From Salvator merianae (Eukaryota; Chordata; Lepidosauria; Squamata; Teiidae): DNA of 64,000 bases. The DNA lies in contig QVOM02000115.1 of NCBI GenBank assembly GCA_003586115.2, positions 7,484,799 through 7,548,798 on the forward strand, in the 5' to 3' direction. The notes beneath the pieces are model-generated. The model was not told where the DNA came from and did not search any database. It saw only the letters and a program-made list of their open reading frames with translations. Positions within the stretch are counted from its first letter, which is position 1. The number at the start of each line of letters is the position of its first letter. Below, piece by piece: positions 1 through 11,566 of the stretch. Made by a program: the position numbers and the translations under genes.

Positions 1-895
1 ATTTAACACTCTGTATTTCAACTTCTGTAAGCTGCCCTGAGTGTCATAAGGTGTCAAGGTAAAATATAAATAAATACTATACAATCCAAGAAAGAATTGT
101 ACAGAACTCTAAAACCTGCAAAGTGTTTTGTAATACTGTTTGTTTGTTTTGTAATACTCAGGGGTTTTTTTCCTGATATACAATCACTACTGGTATTTCC
201 CATGTATCACATAAAATATTATTAATTTTAATAATTCAGTAGCTTTCACAAGACAATGTTTCAGCTCCAAAACAAGAAACAGTGCTTCCAGCTGCTTGAT
301 AAAGCTAACCCGTTACCTATTACTATTCTTTCAATTATCACACCACTTATTAACCTTCAACTTCACAGAAGCAAAGACTTGCCAATTTCTCTCTCATCCT
401 GTGTTCATCCTGTTAAGAAATCTGTGTGATATATTTCAGGAAACAAACTTGGGCAGTGCTCAATTTCTGTGTTATGGTTATGTTTCCCTACCAAGCCTTC
501 ATGTCATATACTTGTGAAGCTCAGCCAGAATTGAATGTGCTTTAACCTCATTCCCCTACTTTCTCCTTCTGCAGACATCATTTACAGCAGGCAATTCATC
601 AGGATGATAGGACTGCAGGATTCTTTTATTGACCCTGCTGAAAAACAAGCAACTTTGCTATTCATCTCTCCATGAAGTGTTTGCAAGATTTCAAGAAATC
701 TTTAAGAAATAGCTCCTGAGTTTTGCTTTCCTTTCCCCATTCTTTTATTTTAGGTTGCATGCATGAGAACAGAAGCTGACTTATTACACTCGTTCAAAGA
801 TACAACTAATACATTGCTTCTCCAGAGGCGACTATTGCTTCTCCACAACTAGCAAGATGGCAGGCAGTGCTTGCTTTCTCAATACTTTTGCACAT

Positions 896-1012
896 GCCCT
901 TTCTGCACAGGGCCTTAATCTGAATTATATCCTGGAGTAGGGACCTAGCATGCAGATGGGAGATCCCTATTCCAGGATATAATCTGGAATAAGATCTAGT
1001 GTAGAAAGGGCC
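896..1012. mobile_element. Foldback MITE, GGCCCTTTCTGCAC family (copy 1)
   Basis: The ends are inverted repeats (GCCCTTTCTGCAC on the left, GTGTAGAAAGGGCC on the right). The arms continue inward as partly complementary sequence around AATTATATCCTGGA and TCCAGGATATAAT. It shares a stretch containing CATGCAGATG and CCCTATTCCAGGATATAA with the element at 62382-62571, so the two are copies of one family. There is no coding capacity. Confidence 0.75.
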
Positions 1013-2299
1013 AGAGACAGAGTGACTGTCCTAAGTGTGATGACTTAAGGATTAAATTAAACTGCTGGGAGATTCTGCTAACATAATTGTCAAGCAAAAC
1101 CAAACTCATAGTCATGTTTTCTCCATGATGATCATAAACACATGTGAAAACATGTGTACAGAAAAAACACTGCCACCTGCATATCTAAATTAAATGTAAA
1201 CACTGCTCACTAGGTACTTGCCAATTCTTTGTTGCATGGCAACAGGGAAGATATAAAATTAAGGGATTTCGAGAAGAGTTAATGCTTTTTCAGCTTCCAC
1301 CAATTTACATCCCTCATATGCCAGTAAAATTACATTCCCAAGTTACTGCAAACTGCAACTTCATGTTGTAAACCCCCTTAAGCAGTTTGCTTGCAAAGGT
1401 GGTACATAAATAAAAGTAATAATATTTTTTTAAAAAAAATCAGACCTTTTCTATAACATTACTCTTGTAAAAATAAAGAGTTGCTTTTTTAATGTTTTAG
1501 CAGTGATTCCATGTGCTGTATATCACTAACATGTAGTGTTGAATATGGACTGTACTCTCATACCACTGACATGTAGTCATCCCTTGTACTATTACAATAC
1601 CAAATGTTTTTTCCCAGGACTATACTGGCTTACCAATATAGATGCTAGCAGCAATCACAAATTTCATCCAGGAAATCTTGAGTCTCTGGCATACTCAGCA
1701 AGTTGTGAAATCTGCTTTTTTGATAAACGCTCTGAATACCCTACTTCTTATAGAGTAGGATACAGAATTAAATTTTCACTGCATCCATCTCCAAAGTAAA
1801 ATTATTATTTTTTAAAAGCCACTTTTTAAAGAAATCAGTTTCATCTCTGTAATAATAGGCATTACTTCTGTCATGGGATTTTATCTTTCTTTGCTGTTTT
1901 TGTGAAGGTGGAAATCAGCCAAAACCAAGACAGTATGAAGTACCGCTGGAACGAAGATAAAATTTATTACTGCACCCTCCCAGACTCAATTTCATACAGT
2001 CTCCAAAATTTTTGTCTTATGAGAAATCATACACTCCCTTTACAGCAGGAGTGGCTAATATGGCCTTCCAAATGTTGCATAAAAGCCCCATCTTTCCCTG
2101 CCAATGGTCAACCGGCTGTCATGACAGCTGTAACTCAGCAACATCTGCAAGACCAGTTTGGCCATCTCCTGATATAAGTTTAAAGAAAAAGTATGCGAAT
2201 CAAGAAATTCAAAGATCATGACAAAACTCCTGGCAAAGTTCTTCTTTTTTAATTTTTTGTAATTTTTTTTACAAATCATAACAAAAAATAGCGCTTGCC

Positions 2300-3175
2300 C
2301 TCAAAAAGTATATTGAAAAAGAAAGAAAAAACCAATAATTAATACACCACCACCAAACTACCCAACTACCCCTTGTGCACATCAGTTGACAACTTCTAGA
2401 TTACTTCTTTCATCTTCTTTCCCTTTAATTTTAGCTGGACCAAAGAGTTAATCTTGTTATTTCTTCTCTCAATTCTTCCAGTGCTTGGGGTCTCATTGAA
2501 AAATACAATAAATCTTTTCATTTTTTCTCTGTTTTAGAAAGCAATGTCATATCTTGACTTTTAAATCTTATTTCCTTCATTTTTATTAAATCTATATTAT
2601 TCTATTACATACCTATACCAATTATCTAATAACCATTTATTACTTACTCGCCATCGCAATACAATTGTTGATTGTGCTGCATATATCATTTGATCAAATA
2701 AATACAGTTCTATTGCCAGAGCAAATAATAAGGAAGAAAGGAGACAACCCTGCTTTGTTCCATTTAGTATTCTAATCTGCCTTGAACTGATTCCATTTAT
2801 TTTAACATATGCTGTAGACCCCACATATAAATGCTTAATTACTTCACAAAAAGTATCCCTCATATCAAACTTTTGGCTTATTCTATATAAATACTGATGA
2901 TTCACAGAATAAAATGCCTTTATCACATCTAATTCCAAAATTCCTAATTTTTTATTATATTTTTTAGCATAAATAACATTCATAAGATTTCTTATAGGGT
3001 CACCAATATATCTACTCTTAAGAAACCCATAATAAATCCTCCTTTATTATTATTGGTATAATTTCCCCTAACCTTTTTGTCAATACCTTCGTAAATATTT
3101 TACAATCCTGATTTGATAAACCAATTGGTGAAAAAATTACCATCATGTCATAGTCAAATATACACCACTGTTTTA
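2300..3175 (-). mobile_element. L1 LINE fragment (reverse transcriptase)
   Basis: The minus strand reads L1 ORF2 reverse transcriptase. Within 2597-2983 are LELDVIKAFYSVNH (the D-x-x-KAFD-type block), then AYVKINGISS, NGTKQGCLLSSLLFALAIE and LFDQMIYAAQ. Further upstream (3000-3175) the broken frame reads like the PISLxNQDxKIxTKxLxxRL block with a GFxxGR-like segment. The element is 5'-truncated and interrupted by stops, so it is dead. The segment at 2300-2590 may belong to the same insertion but is less clear. Confidence 0.85.
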
Positions 3176-3399
3176 AGAAATGTATATACAAATGTAAAAG
3201 ACTTACACTCGCAAGTTAAACTCTCAGTGTTTAATTCAGTGCCTTTATTTCAAAGCGTGAGGTAAGGTAAGAGACTGCCCTATCCTTCATTCATATCTGG
3301 AGAACACCAATAAAAGAGGACCAGTGGTCTCCATAAACAAAGGATGGACGCTAAAACAGTCTAAAATTAGTGTTACATAAATTCAGTGCTACTTTTAAG

Positions 3400-4560
3400 T
3401 GCAATATTGATTGGAGAGTGCTAAAAGCTGAATCTTAACAAAAGAGACCTTGGAGGTGGGTGATCTTGCTCACTATGAAGAGAAGCTCAAACAGCCACAG
3501 CAGGAGAGGTGCCTTTGATGTGTTAGCTGATGTGTTAGCTACATCTGCTTCTGGATAGGGAAAACCTGGTGTGTTAGCTACATCTGCTTCTGGATAGGGA
3601 AAACCTACTGCATCATACTGGACTACTGTAATACACTCTAAGCAGGGCTACTCTTAAGATGGTTCTGATAACTACAACTTACGCAAAAAGCAGCCCCCAA
3701 CTGCTGAATGGAGCTATCTACAAGATGTCATCAAGCCATACTGTACCTACTTCTATTCTGTCACTTCCTGGAGACTCCAGAATGATAAGCGATCAGTAGA
3801 TAAGTGCCCAACTCACTTCCCTGATAACCAGCAAAAATAGACTAGTTAGAGCAAACAGCAGTGATGAGGGGTCATTTCTAACTTTTTGCGATTCCTTTAC
3901 ACAGCACTACTTTGACCGTTCATTAAATTCTACAGTTAACCATATTAAGTAGGCAACACAGTATAAAGATTCTGTTATCATCTACTTTGTCCTCCTGCCT
4001 GAATTGATATAGGTTGTCTCAAATGTGGTACCCTTGGACTCCACACTAACTGTGAGTGCTCAAGGAGTGACTATACACTATTTTACCAACTTCTAGTGGT
4101 GGACCAATGATAGTCCAACCTGCAGAGGTCAAACTTGATCACAGTAGTATATTTGACTGCCACATCTAGGATTAATTCTAATGTGCAGTATGTGGGGCTG
4201 CATCTGAAGTGACCAAGAAGTACAGTTAGTCCAATGTATCACCACTAGAGTCCTGATAAGGATAAGGTGGAAGATTTTTAAAAAAACTATTACTGTTTGA
4301 GCTTAATTGATTACAGGTTTATTTCCAAGCTCAACTTAAGGGGCTGCTTTTAATTTTTAAAGTCTTATCCAGTTTTGGTTCTAGTTGCCTACCTCACCTG
4401 TACTAATCTGACTACACATAATCTGCGGAGCCCTTCTTCAGTAATTACTATCCAGAACATTGAGCAGTAGACAGGAGCACTAAATCATTTTCTATGGTAT
4501 CTCTTTGGTTCTGAAACTCCATTCAAAATGATCCAGAGAAGAATTCCACCCCACAATCAT
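3400..4560 (+). mobile_element. Old L2/CR1-type LINE fragment
   Basis: Near 3616-3710 the plus strand reads LDYCNTL then AGLLLRW and LQLTQKAAPNC, matching the conserved LDYCNxLyxGLP...LQxxQNAAA block at the C-terminal end of L2/CR1 reverse transcriptases. Weaker matches to the later FKxL...PTSPxL region follow at about 4310-4420. Many stops and frameshifts are present. The ends are approximate. Confidence 0.5.
3531..3607. repeat. 39-bp tandem duplication
   Basis: Two copies of a 39-bp unit starting TGTGTTAGCTACATCTGC lie head to tail, nearly identical, preceded by a shorter partial copy. It probably arose by local slippage inside the old LINE remnant. Confidence 0.85.
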
Positions 4561-5340
4561 GTAAGAAAGGTTTCACATTTTGGCTTTTTAGGTGGTCTTT
4601 TCACAAACAATATTCCTATTGGTAGTGGATTAAATATTTTAAATGCTTGGGTATTTTTTTAAAAAAGCATAGCTTCAAAAACCTGGCTACACTGACATTT
4701 CTGCAAGATGACATGAAGATACTGCCCTTCAAAGAGAAAGGAAATAAACTTAATGCTAACTAACTACAGTTATTCCCCTTATAGTGCAGTCTTGTACAAC
4801 ACAGTTTGGTAATACAGTATGAAGTTGGTAAAATATACCACAGCCTGACATGGAACTGTGTATCATGAAAATCATGCTATGAATGTAATTGCTAGCTATA
4901 GAAAGCCTGCACTTAAGGGAAACAAAATCACTTGCCCCTTCTGTGATTTGTATAACACAATGATTTTCTGGAATGACAGGAGTAACCCATATAAGCATCT
5001 CTATCTGTCCTACCTAAGTGCTTGGTCAAATTAGAGAATTCAGTTGAACAGTTCTCTGTATTTTAAAGTTACCCTATCAAATGCATTTCAAAATAAGTAT
5101 TTTCAAGATCCTAAATGAAAGGGTATGCATACACTCAAAGCACTCTTGCCAAGACAAAAATGATGGAATGCCAGTCCTCCAGGCGGTTAGCTATTGATTT
5201 CATGCAGTACAAATATCCAAAGACTGGGGAGAACAGAGCTGCTCAAAAAGATAATTTGAACACCGTTCTGTGTATGTTGCGTCAGTTGCTCTTGGAGGAT
5301 AGATAGTCCAGTTGGTACTTATCATGAATGCTTTTTTTCA

Positions 5341-5480
5341 CGGTCTGGCATGCTGAGGGCCATAGAAACTATGGGTAGTGAAGTCTGCTTCATGTAGGCA
5401 AAGGAAAGAGCTTAAATGCCACATAGGGGAAGCCCTGTCCCTTCTGGCCTCCTGTTCTGGTGAAGGAGAGTCCAGGTGAA
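5341..5480 (+). repeat. DIRS inverted terminal repeat (recombinase side)
   Basis: The plus-strand sequence around GAAACTATGGGTAGTG and CACATAGGGGAAGCCCTG matches, in inverted orientation, the block at 8290-8430 (GGAACTATGGGTAGTG, CATATAGGGGAAGTCCTG on the minus strand). The two repeats have diverged by substitutions and small indels. Confidence 0.8.
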
Positions 5481-5585
5481 GAACGATGATGGCTTGGCCA
5501 GAAAGAAAGAGATAAAGGCAATCCTCCCAGAGTCAAAGATTGCTCACTGGGATCCCACCCCTTTAGTCTTCTGGATGGGTGCGGA

Positions 5586-5602
5586 GGCCCTCAGCATGCC
5601 AG
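5586..5602. repeat. Candidate DIRS internal complementary region
   Basis: This 17-bp block is a perfect reverse complement of the outer end of the neighbouring terminal repeat (5345-5361). DIRS elements carry an internal region complementary to their terminal-repeat ends, thought to template completion of the circular intermediate. Its position just inside the recombinase-side repeat fits that role. Confidence 0.7.
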
Positions 5603-5699
5603 CCCTAAGAAAAACCATCCATGGTAAGAACAAACCAAACTTTCTGGCAGTCTTTGTGCCACAGCTAGCTAGAAACAGGGTGAGAAATAGACCAAGTTG

Positions 5700-6640
5700 A
5701 CTCATTTAGCATCTGCTGTAGGACTTGCCTGCCAAAGGCAGCCTCCACATACCTGAAAAGATCTAACCTATAATGCTAGAAAAAGTAGAAGACATCTTCC
5801 AAGCCACTGCCCTAGAAATGTCCCCAGTTAGTAGCAAGGGCTAATGCTGCTGCCATTGATCTGCTAGAATGTGCCATGACATTAGAACAGGGGCTTCCAC
5901 AGAGACATTAGAACAGGGGCTTCCACAGAGACTATGCCAAGATGTTGCAAGCCTTAATCCAGCTGCTATCATCCTGGGTGGGGCCTTAAACCCAATTCCC
6001 AGGTAAGAAGTGAACAAACATGGAATTTGTCTTTCTCACTCTTGCTGTCCTGTGAAAGTAAATTTGCAAACCCCTCCTCATGTTCAGAAAGCGCCATAGC
6101 CTCTCTATGGTTTGAGATGATCTGGGGCAGGATGACAGGAGTGTGACCTCCTGTTCCCTCTGAAAGGTCGAATCTACCTTGGGGTGAAAGGACAGATCTA
6201 TGCACAAGGACTGAATCCAGACCGAACTGACAGAGTGAGGGGTTGACTGAAAAGGCTGCAATCTCCGACATCCTTCTGGCCATAGTGATGGCCACCAAAA
6301 CTGCCACCTTTAGGGATAGGACCCTGAGAGAGGACGCTCAGGGGCTCAAACAGAGGCTGAGTAAGGGCTGTGAAAACTCAACTGAGCCTCTGGGAAGGAA
6401 ATCTACATGTGTCTCACAGTGATTTGGCCTTTGCTCCCCTCAGAAACATCTTAAGATAGTAATTAGCAAAGAGGGACACCTCTCTGATCAAATCCAGGAT
6501 GAAGGGCAGAAAACCACCTGCCTGAACAGGGTATTAAAAGTGAGCCCCCCTTCCAGTCCCTCTTGAAGGAAGGAGATCACAGCCTGCACCAGTGAATGGA
6601 GGGGGTCCTCACCCTTCTTTCTACATCACCTAACAAAACA
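5700..6640 (-). pseudogene. DIRS tyrosine recombinase (integrase) remnant
   Basis: DIRS elements integrate with a phage-like tyrosine recombinase instead of a DDE integrase. The minus strand shows, in order, FLQEGLEGGLT (core-binding region, about 6.57 kb), VLVAITMARRMSEIAA (first catalytic Arg, about 6.27-6.3 kb), MAHSSRSMAAALALAT (H-x-x-R; His codon at 5869-5871, Arg codon at 5860-5862) and HYRLDL (catalytic Tyr codon at 5770-5772). All catalytic residues remain readable, but in different frames. A 26-bp tandem duplication at 5878-5929 and a stop before HYRLDL break the gene. Confidence 0.85.
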
Positions 6641-6659
6641 AAACCCATGTAGAGGTGTA

Positions 6660-7150
6660 GATGCACCTCATGGACAGCCTTTGGACCTCCAGCACAGTAC
6701 TGATGGCCACCTTGGAGACCCCAATTCAGCTAGATGGGCAGCACATATTCATTAGCATAGAGAACCATGATCTCCTTGGCCAGAAGGGGGCTACTAAGAG
6801 CACCTTGGCCATCTCCCTCCAAACTCTCTGCACCAGCTTGGCAATCAGGAGAGTCAGTGGAAAGGCAGAAAGCAGTCTTTGAGGCCAAGGGTGAGATAGA
6901 GCACCTACTCCACTGGACCCCTATTCCCTCCATGGAGAAAAGTTCTACTGGCATTCTCTGATGTTGTGCACAGGTTCTAAAGCACCACTGAGTATCCTAA
7001 CAGATTCTGTGTGAGAGGCTCCACTCTCCAGCCCTAGCCTTCCCCCTGCTCAAAGCATCCTCCCCCTTGATATGAATGGCTGTAATCAAAGAGATGTGGG
7101 CCTGTATCCACTCAAAGATCTGTTGAGACAGCTCCTACCGGAGGGGTGAA
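6660..7150 (-). pseudogene. DIRS RNase H / post-RT region remnant
   Basis: On the minus strand the sequence reads ITAIHIKGEDALSRG (the RNase H end, with the Asp of the HIxGxxN/D block), GEWSL, then KVLLVAPFWPRRSWFS. This is the conserved order seen after the reverse transcriptase in DIRS elements. It is spread over more than one frame. The reverse transcriptase itself is absent upstream. Confidence 0.7.
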
Positions 7151-8289
7151 CATGTTCCCCCTTGTCTATTGATGGGCACCTGGCTTCTGGCTCTAGGAGC
7201 CTCTACACTTAGAGCTAGTGCACTCCCAGGACCACTTCACTCTGAAACTGGCTTCTCATGCCCAAAAGGACTGAATATCCTGAAACTTAAAAGGCTTCCA
7301 AAAAGACCTTCACTTTCGGCTTCACTAAAGGCATGGTCAGTTTTTTATCCTTGGAGGCTACCATGCCCAAGACTTTCTCTCCCAAAACCTTCCATCCTAG
7401 GGTCTATCTAGGAGACAGTTCTTGGACTTGATGCCTGCCTGCCAATACTTAATCCAGCTGGCTCAGCACACAGCCACGAAATAAGTCATGTCCCCAACTG
7501 CGAACTGATTGCATCTATGGCAGCATCCACCATGAAGGCCCACACACCAGACAACTTCAGCAACTTGGACTTGAGCTAGACTAGAATTACCTCCTTTTCC
7601 AGCAGTTCCTGTGACCACAGAATCACTGCTTCTGAGAGAGTAGAGACCTTAAATGCCCATGTGGAAGCTTCCTCCTCCTTTGCAAATTATTTTGACTCAG
7701 AGTCTCCACTGTCCTCTACCAGGGTGAGGGAGACAAGAAAGGCTATGGGGCCATTCTCCAAGGGCACTGCCAGCAACTCTTCTCTCTTCTTACCCTGGGA
7801 CCCTCTTACCCTTAGTGGGGACCCACCATTCATGAGACAAAATATTTTTTACCTGCAGGGAAAGCACCACCATTCTAGCCCTCCCATGAGGGAACAGCCA
7901 AAGTTTTGTGCCAGGTGTTATTCTGGGCTGCCAGCTCCTTAGACACCAGGTCTATCTTCTCCAGAGTCCGAGATCAGAGATGAGGTTGAAGAGACAAGAC
8001 AAAGAGCCAGAAAAACCTAGGAACAGCCCAGTCACCACAAAAATGACTCTCAGCTCAGCCCATCAGTTTATAGGTGCAGCTGTGGCATCCGCACTGCTGC
8101 TGCTTCTACAGGTGCCAGCCCAATAAGCACATGGAAAGTCATGGCCTACCCGCCATGCCACTTGCTTGTCTGGGCAGCTGCTCCTACCTCTCCTTATGGA
8201 ATAAGCCCTATGGTAGGGAAAAAGAACAAAGAAAAAACACACTAAAGAGAAAAAAAAAGGCAAAAATTAATTGCTCCATAAACCCCTCC

Positions 8290-8430
8290 TCCTACTACCA
8301 TGAAGGCTAAGGAAGAACTAGGGGTCAGAAGAGGCAGGACTTCCCCTATATGGTGTTTAAGTTCCGCCCTGTTCCTCTGCCTATGCAAAACACTACCCAT
8401 AGTTCCTGTGATCCTTGGCACAAAGACCAC
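8290..8430 (-). repeat. DIRS inverted terminal repeat (gag side)
   Basis: This is the partner of the repeat at 5341-5480. On the minus strand it starts near GTGGTCTTTGTGCCA and contains GGAACTATGGGTAGTG. It marks the upstream end of the element. Confidence 0.8.
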
Positions 8431-9658
8431 GAGAAGTAAGATTTTTGCTATTCTTGATACTAAGAACTGTTTATTTAGTATCTTATGGGTGGAACTGAGC
8501 AGACCTTCAGCTACGCATTTAATGAAATAAGAAGGAAATCTTACTGTTCATCATGATCAGCAAATGGTTACCTTTAAATTAACCTACAGTTTTTTCTCCA
8601 GTTCCTATCACAGAAATTCCTTCCTTGCTCCTAGGTTTCCCAGAAGATGTAGGTTTATTTAAGACCGCAAGATATTCCCATTGGGCAATTTTTCAGAAGG
8701 GACTATTATATTCCTCAATCAGAACCTGAGTATTTTTGAAACAACTCCAAAAGTGCCCAATTAATTTAAACAAGCATATTTGCAGAAATGAAGCTGTGAA
8801 TGCACCCTATGAACTTGCAAAGAGACAACACAGCTTATTTTCCAAAATGCATTAAAGGTTAGATCCAGAATTGTTCCCCAATATCTGCTTCTCTGGAAAG
8901 TCTCAGAGTCACTAACCAATGCTATCCAGAGGAGGCACAGAAATTTCCCCCTTTAATAGATGCAGATAAGAGAACAAAAATATCCTAAACACACAGGACT
9001 GAATGATGGCCCAGCATAAAAGTCACGCTTGCCTTCTATCTGCAGAGCAACTCTATATGAAATCATGCCAAATATACCATCACTTTCAAAGCAATTTTGC
9101 CAGTCAAGGTAGAAGCTGGAAGGAGTGGCTTTGCTTAACTTTTGTGCTCAGAGGAACCCTACTTTTCATATACAGATCAGTTAAGACAAGGCAGCAGCTA
9201 GCTATGTCATCTTCAGGTGGAATGTCTAAGAGGGCAGAATCAAGGCCATCTCAAGAGAATGCAGCACTTTTAAACCCATCACTTCCATTGCTGGTTCTGT
9301 GCCATCCCCAAAATGATCCACTGATTGGAGGGTCCTGGACATCCAACTGCCAATGAGATTACTACCTATGCTAGCATCCCAGTCCAACAGCTACTACCAG
9401 AAGCCATACTGACAACCCCCTTAAAATAATAGGAAGAATAAGATTTCCTCTCCTCAAGCATTAGCCAAGTCATTTCCAAGGAATTATTTTGGATACTGAA
9501 CTGCTATGTGAAGAGGGAATGGGGCAAGAGGAGTCCCTGTTGGTACAGAGCTTCTTTTTCAGTCATTGTATAATACAAAGTAAAATTCTGAGAAATTATT
9601 TATTTATCCTCTTGCCTATCTAACCATCTTTCCCTCTCCAAAATAGCAATATAATATA

Positions 9659-9850
9659 GGGAGGGGAAATAGCTCAGTAGTAATGCAAGCAGCCTGGAAA
9701 GCAAAGAATTGTTGATTTGATCCACAGCCTCTCCACAGAAGAAGGCATTGATAAAGCACTTCTGTATTTCTGCCAAGAAAGCTACACAGAAGTGTCCACA
9801 CAGTCAACAAGGAATCAGACACAACGTGGAAGGTACCCAACAACAAAGCA
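9659..9850 (+). mobile_element. tRNA-derived SINE with Bov-B-like tail
   Basis: It begins with a tRNA-like head (A-box region AGCTCAGTAGTAATGCAAG, weak B box near GTTGATTTGATCC) followed by a body with CTTCTGTATTTCTGCCAAG. The tail reads GTCAACAAGGAATCAGACAC and then a CCAACAAC run, similar to Bov-B LINE 3' ends. The same family recurs at 11380, 15262, 31448 (reverse) and 56706. Confidence 0.8.
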
Positions 9851-11379
9851 ATGATTTGAATTAAATGCACATCTTGTAAAATATATGAACATGATTACTC
9901 AAAACGCCAGCATTAAAATTGGAATTTTTAACCACATTATCAGGAATTCTAGCAAGTTTTTGCATTGGTGCTTTGCAGAATACACTATTAAACATCCAGT
10001 CTTCTCATTCACGTTTTTGGTAGTCTGGGAAAGACTGCTTTTTGCCTATAAAACATTTGCATTCAATAGATATACATAAAATATACATATACTGTCAGCT
10101 ATTCCTTTTACAGCAGACAGAGGGAGGAAAAAGTACCATGATTTGACTTGCACATATAACTTTTTCCCCTTTCTTCTTTTGCAAATGTATGAGCATTTCC
10201 ACAGATGTACAAAATGTTATTCAGAAACATCAGGCTCATACTAGCATACAAATGAACACTAAAAAAAAACACAAAAACCAAATTATCAGATACTCCAGTC
10301 TGTAATTCTGTCAAATTCAATTAGCATTCACTAGAGGAGCACAATTCTTTCCGTGTTGAAATTCTTTGATATTAACTTCTTATGGGTTGCTTAAATTCTT
10401 CATTTCAGTGAATCATATTATCAGACGATCTAACTAAGCACTTCTTATCTTCTCTTGTGTATTTTCCCTATTTCTTTCTTGCAAATGTTTTATGTGTTTA
10501 CTTATACATAAATCTCTTTTTTTTTTTTTTTTGCCACCACAGGTACTCATCAGTAGCAAGATGCCTCTGCTAACAGCACTTATTTCAGCCCCAGGGACAC
10601 AATAAGAAGGGGCCATTCACAGGGCAGGATTCTGGGACTCACAAAATCCAAACATCATTCATGTAACAGACAGCGCTTGAAGTCCCAGAGGCTACAACAA
10701 AAGCCAAAGTGTATACATAACTAAATTTACCATTTTTCAACAATATTCTAGTATTATTATTCAATAATATTGAAGACACATTCCACAGAAAGAAACCCTC
10801 TGATTCGGAACGTGTGTCCCTACTAAAGAAAGATGAACAACATTTTAAAATAGCTAGAACAACATTCCAGGTCTAGAAGTGTTTAATTTAGATCAACATT
10901 AAGACCGGAAAACTTTTATCAAACTATAATTTTTGCTTCAATAATTTCGATAAGCACATATACTATATAATACAGGTCTCATTCTCCCAGTATCCCATGA
11001 GGCAAATAAATATCAGGAATTCATCTACAAATCATTTTCCTTGGAAATTCTCAATATGTAGAATAAACTTTATTCTGAAAAACTCTGGCTGAAAAATCAA
11101 CCAGCTTCAAAATGTTCACACAAAATCTATTCAATGAAATACCATAATCTGCACAGCTAACTAAAATTTAAATTATCTGAGATTACACGTTCTTCCAGAA
11201 ACAACATTCTTTTAATTTTCTGCAATTCTCAGCAAAAAATTTTCAAGACTACATCAGGAGATAATTCTTACCAAATCACAATATCGTTTCATCAAAACCT
11301 GGTCAGAAATGCAATAAACACTCTAGAACACAAGTAATGTTTTCAACAGCTATGTTTAAAAGTTTGGTTTTTTTCGACT

Positions 11380-11566
11380 AGCTGTTAACTCAGTGGTAGA
11401 GGAATCTGCCTGGAAAGCAGAAGGACTCCAGTTCAATTCCCAGCCTCTCATTGGAAGTAGGCAATGGCAAACCATTTCTACATCTCTACTGCATAAAGGT
11501 GTCCATGCTGACCCATGGAGTCAACCAGGAATCAGTCACAATTTGGTGGTACCCAACAACAACCAA
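11380..11566 (+). mobile_element. tRNA-derived SINE with Bov-B-like tail
   Basis: This is one of the best-preserved copies here. It has A box ACTCAGTGGTAGAGG, B box AGTTCAATTCC, the body segment GGCAATGGCAAACCATTTCT, and tail GGAATCAGTCACAATTTGG followed by ACCCAACAACAACCA. These are RNA polymerase III internal promoter boxes of a retroposon, not a functional tRNA gene. Confidence 0.88.

Larger units (their letters stand above)
5341..8430 (-). mobile_element. DIRS-type tyrosine-recombinase retrotransposon, internally deleted
   Basis: The element reads on the minus strand. It is bounded by inverted terminal repeats (about 5341-5480 and 8290-8430), the hallmark of DIRS elements. In transcription order it holds a decayed gag-like part (about 8.0-7.15 kb), the end of RNase H with ITAIHIKGEDAL and VAPFWPRRSWF (about 7.1-6.7 kb), and a tyrosine recombinase (about 6.65-5.7 kb). 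Full DIRS elements are about 5-6 kb; here most of the reverse transcriptase is missing between the gag-like and RNase H parts. Frameshifts and stops make it non-functional. It sits in ABI2 intron 1 in the same orientation as the gene. Confidence 0.85.

Noticed and set aside
11380..11450. tRNA gene candidate
   Set aside because: A and B boxes belong to the SINE head; no cloverleaf with a proper acceptor stem, and the same sequence is repeated several times with SINE bodies.
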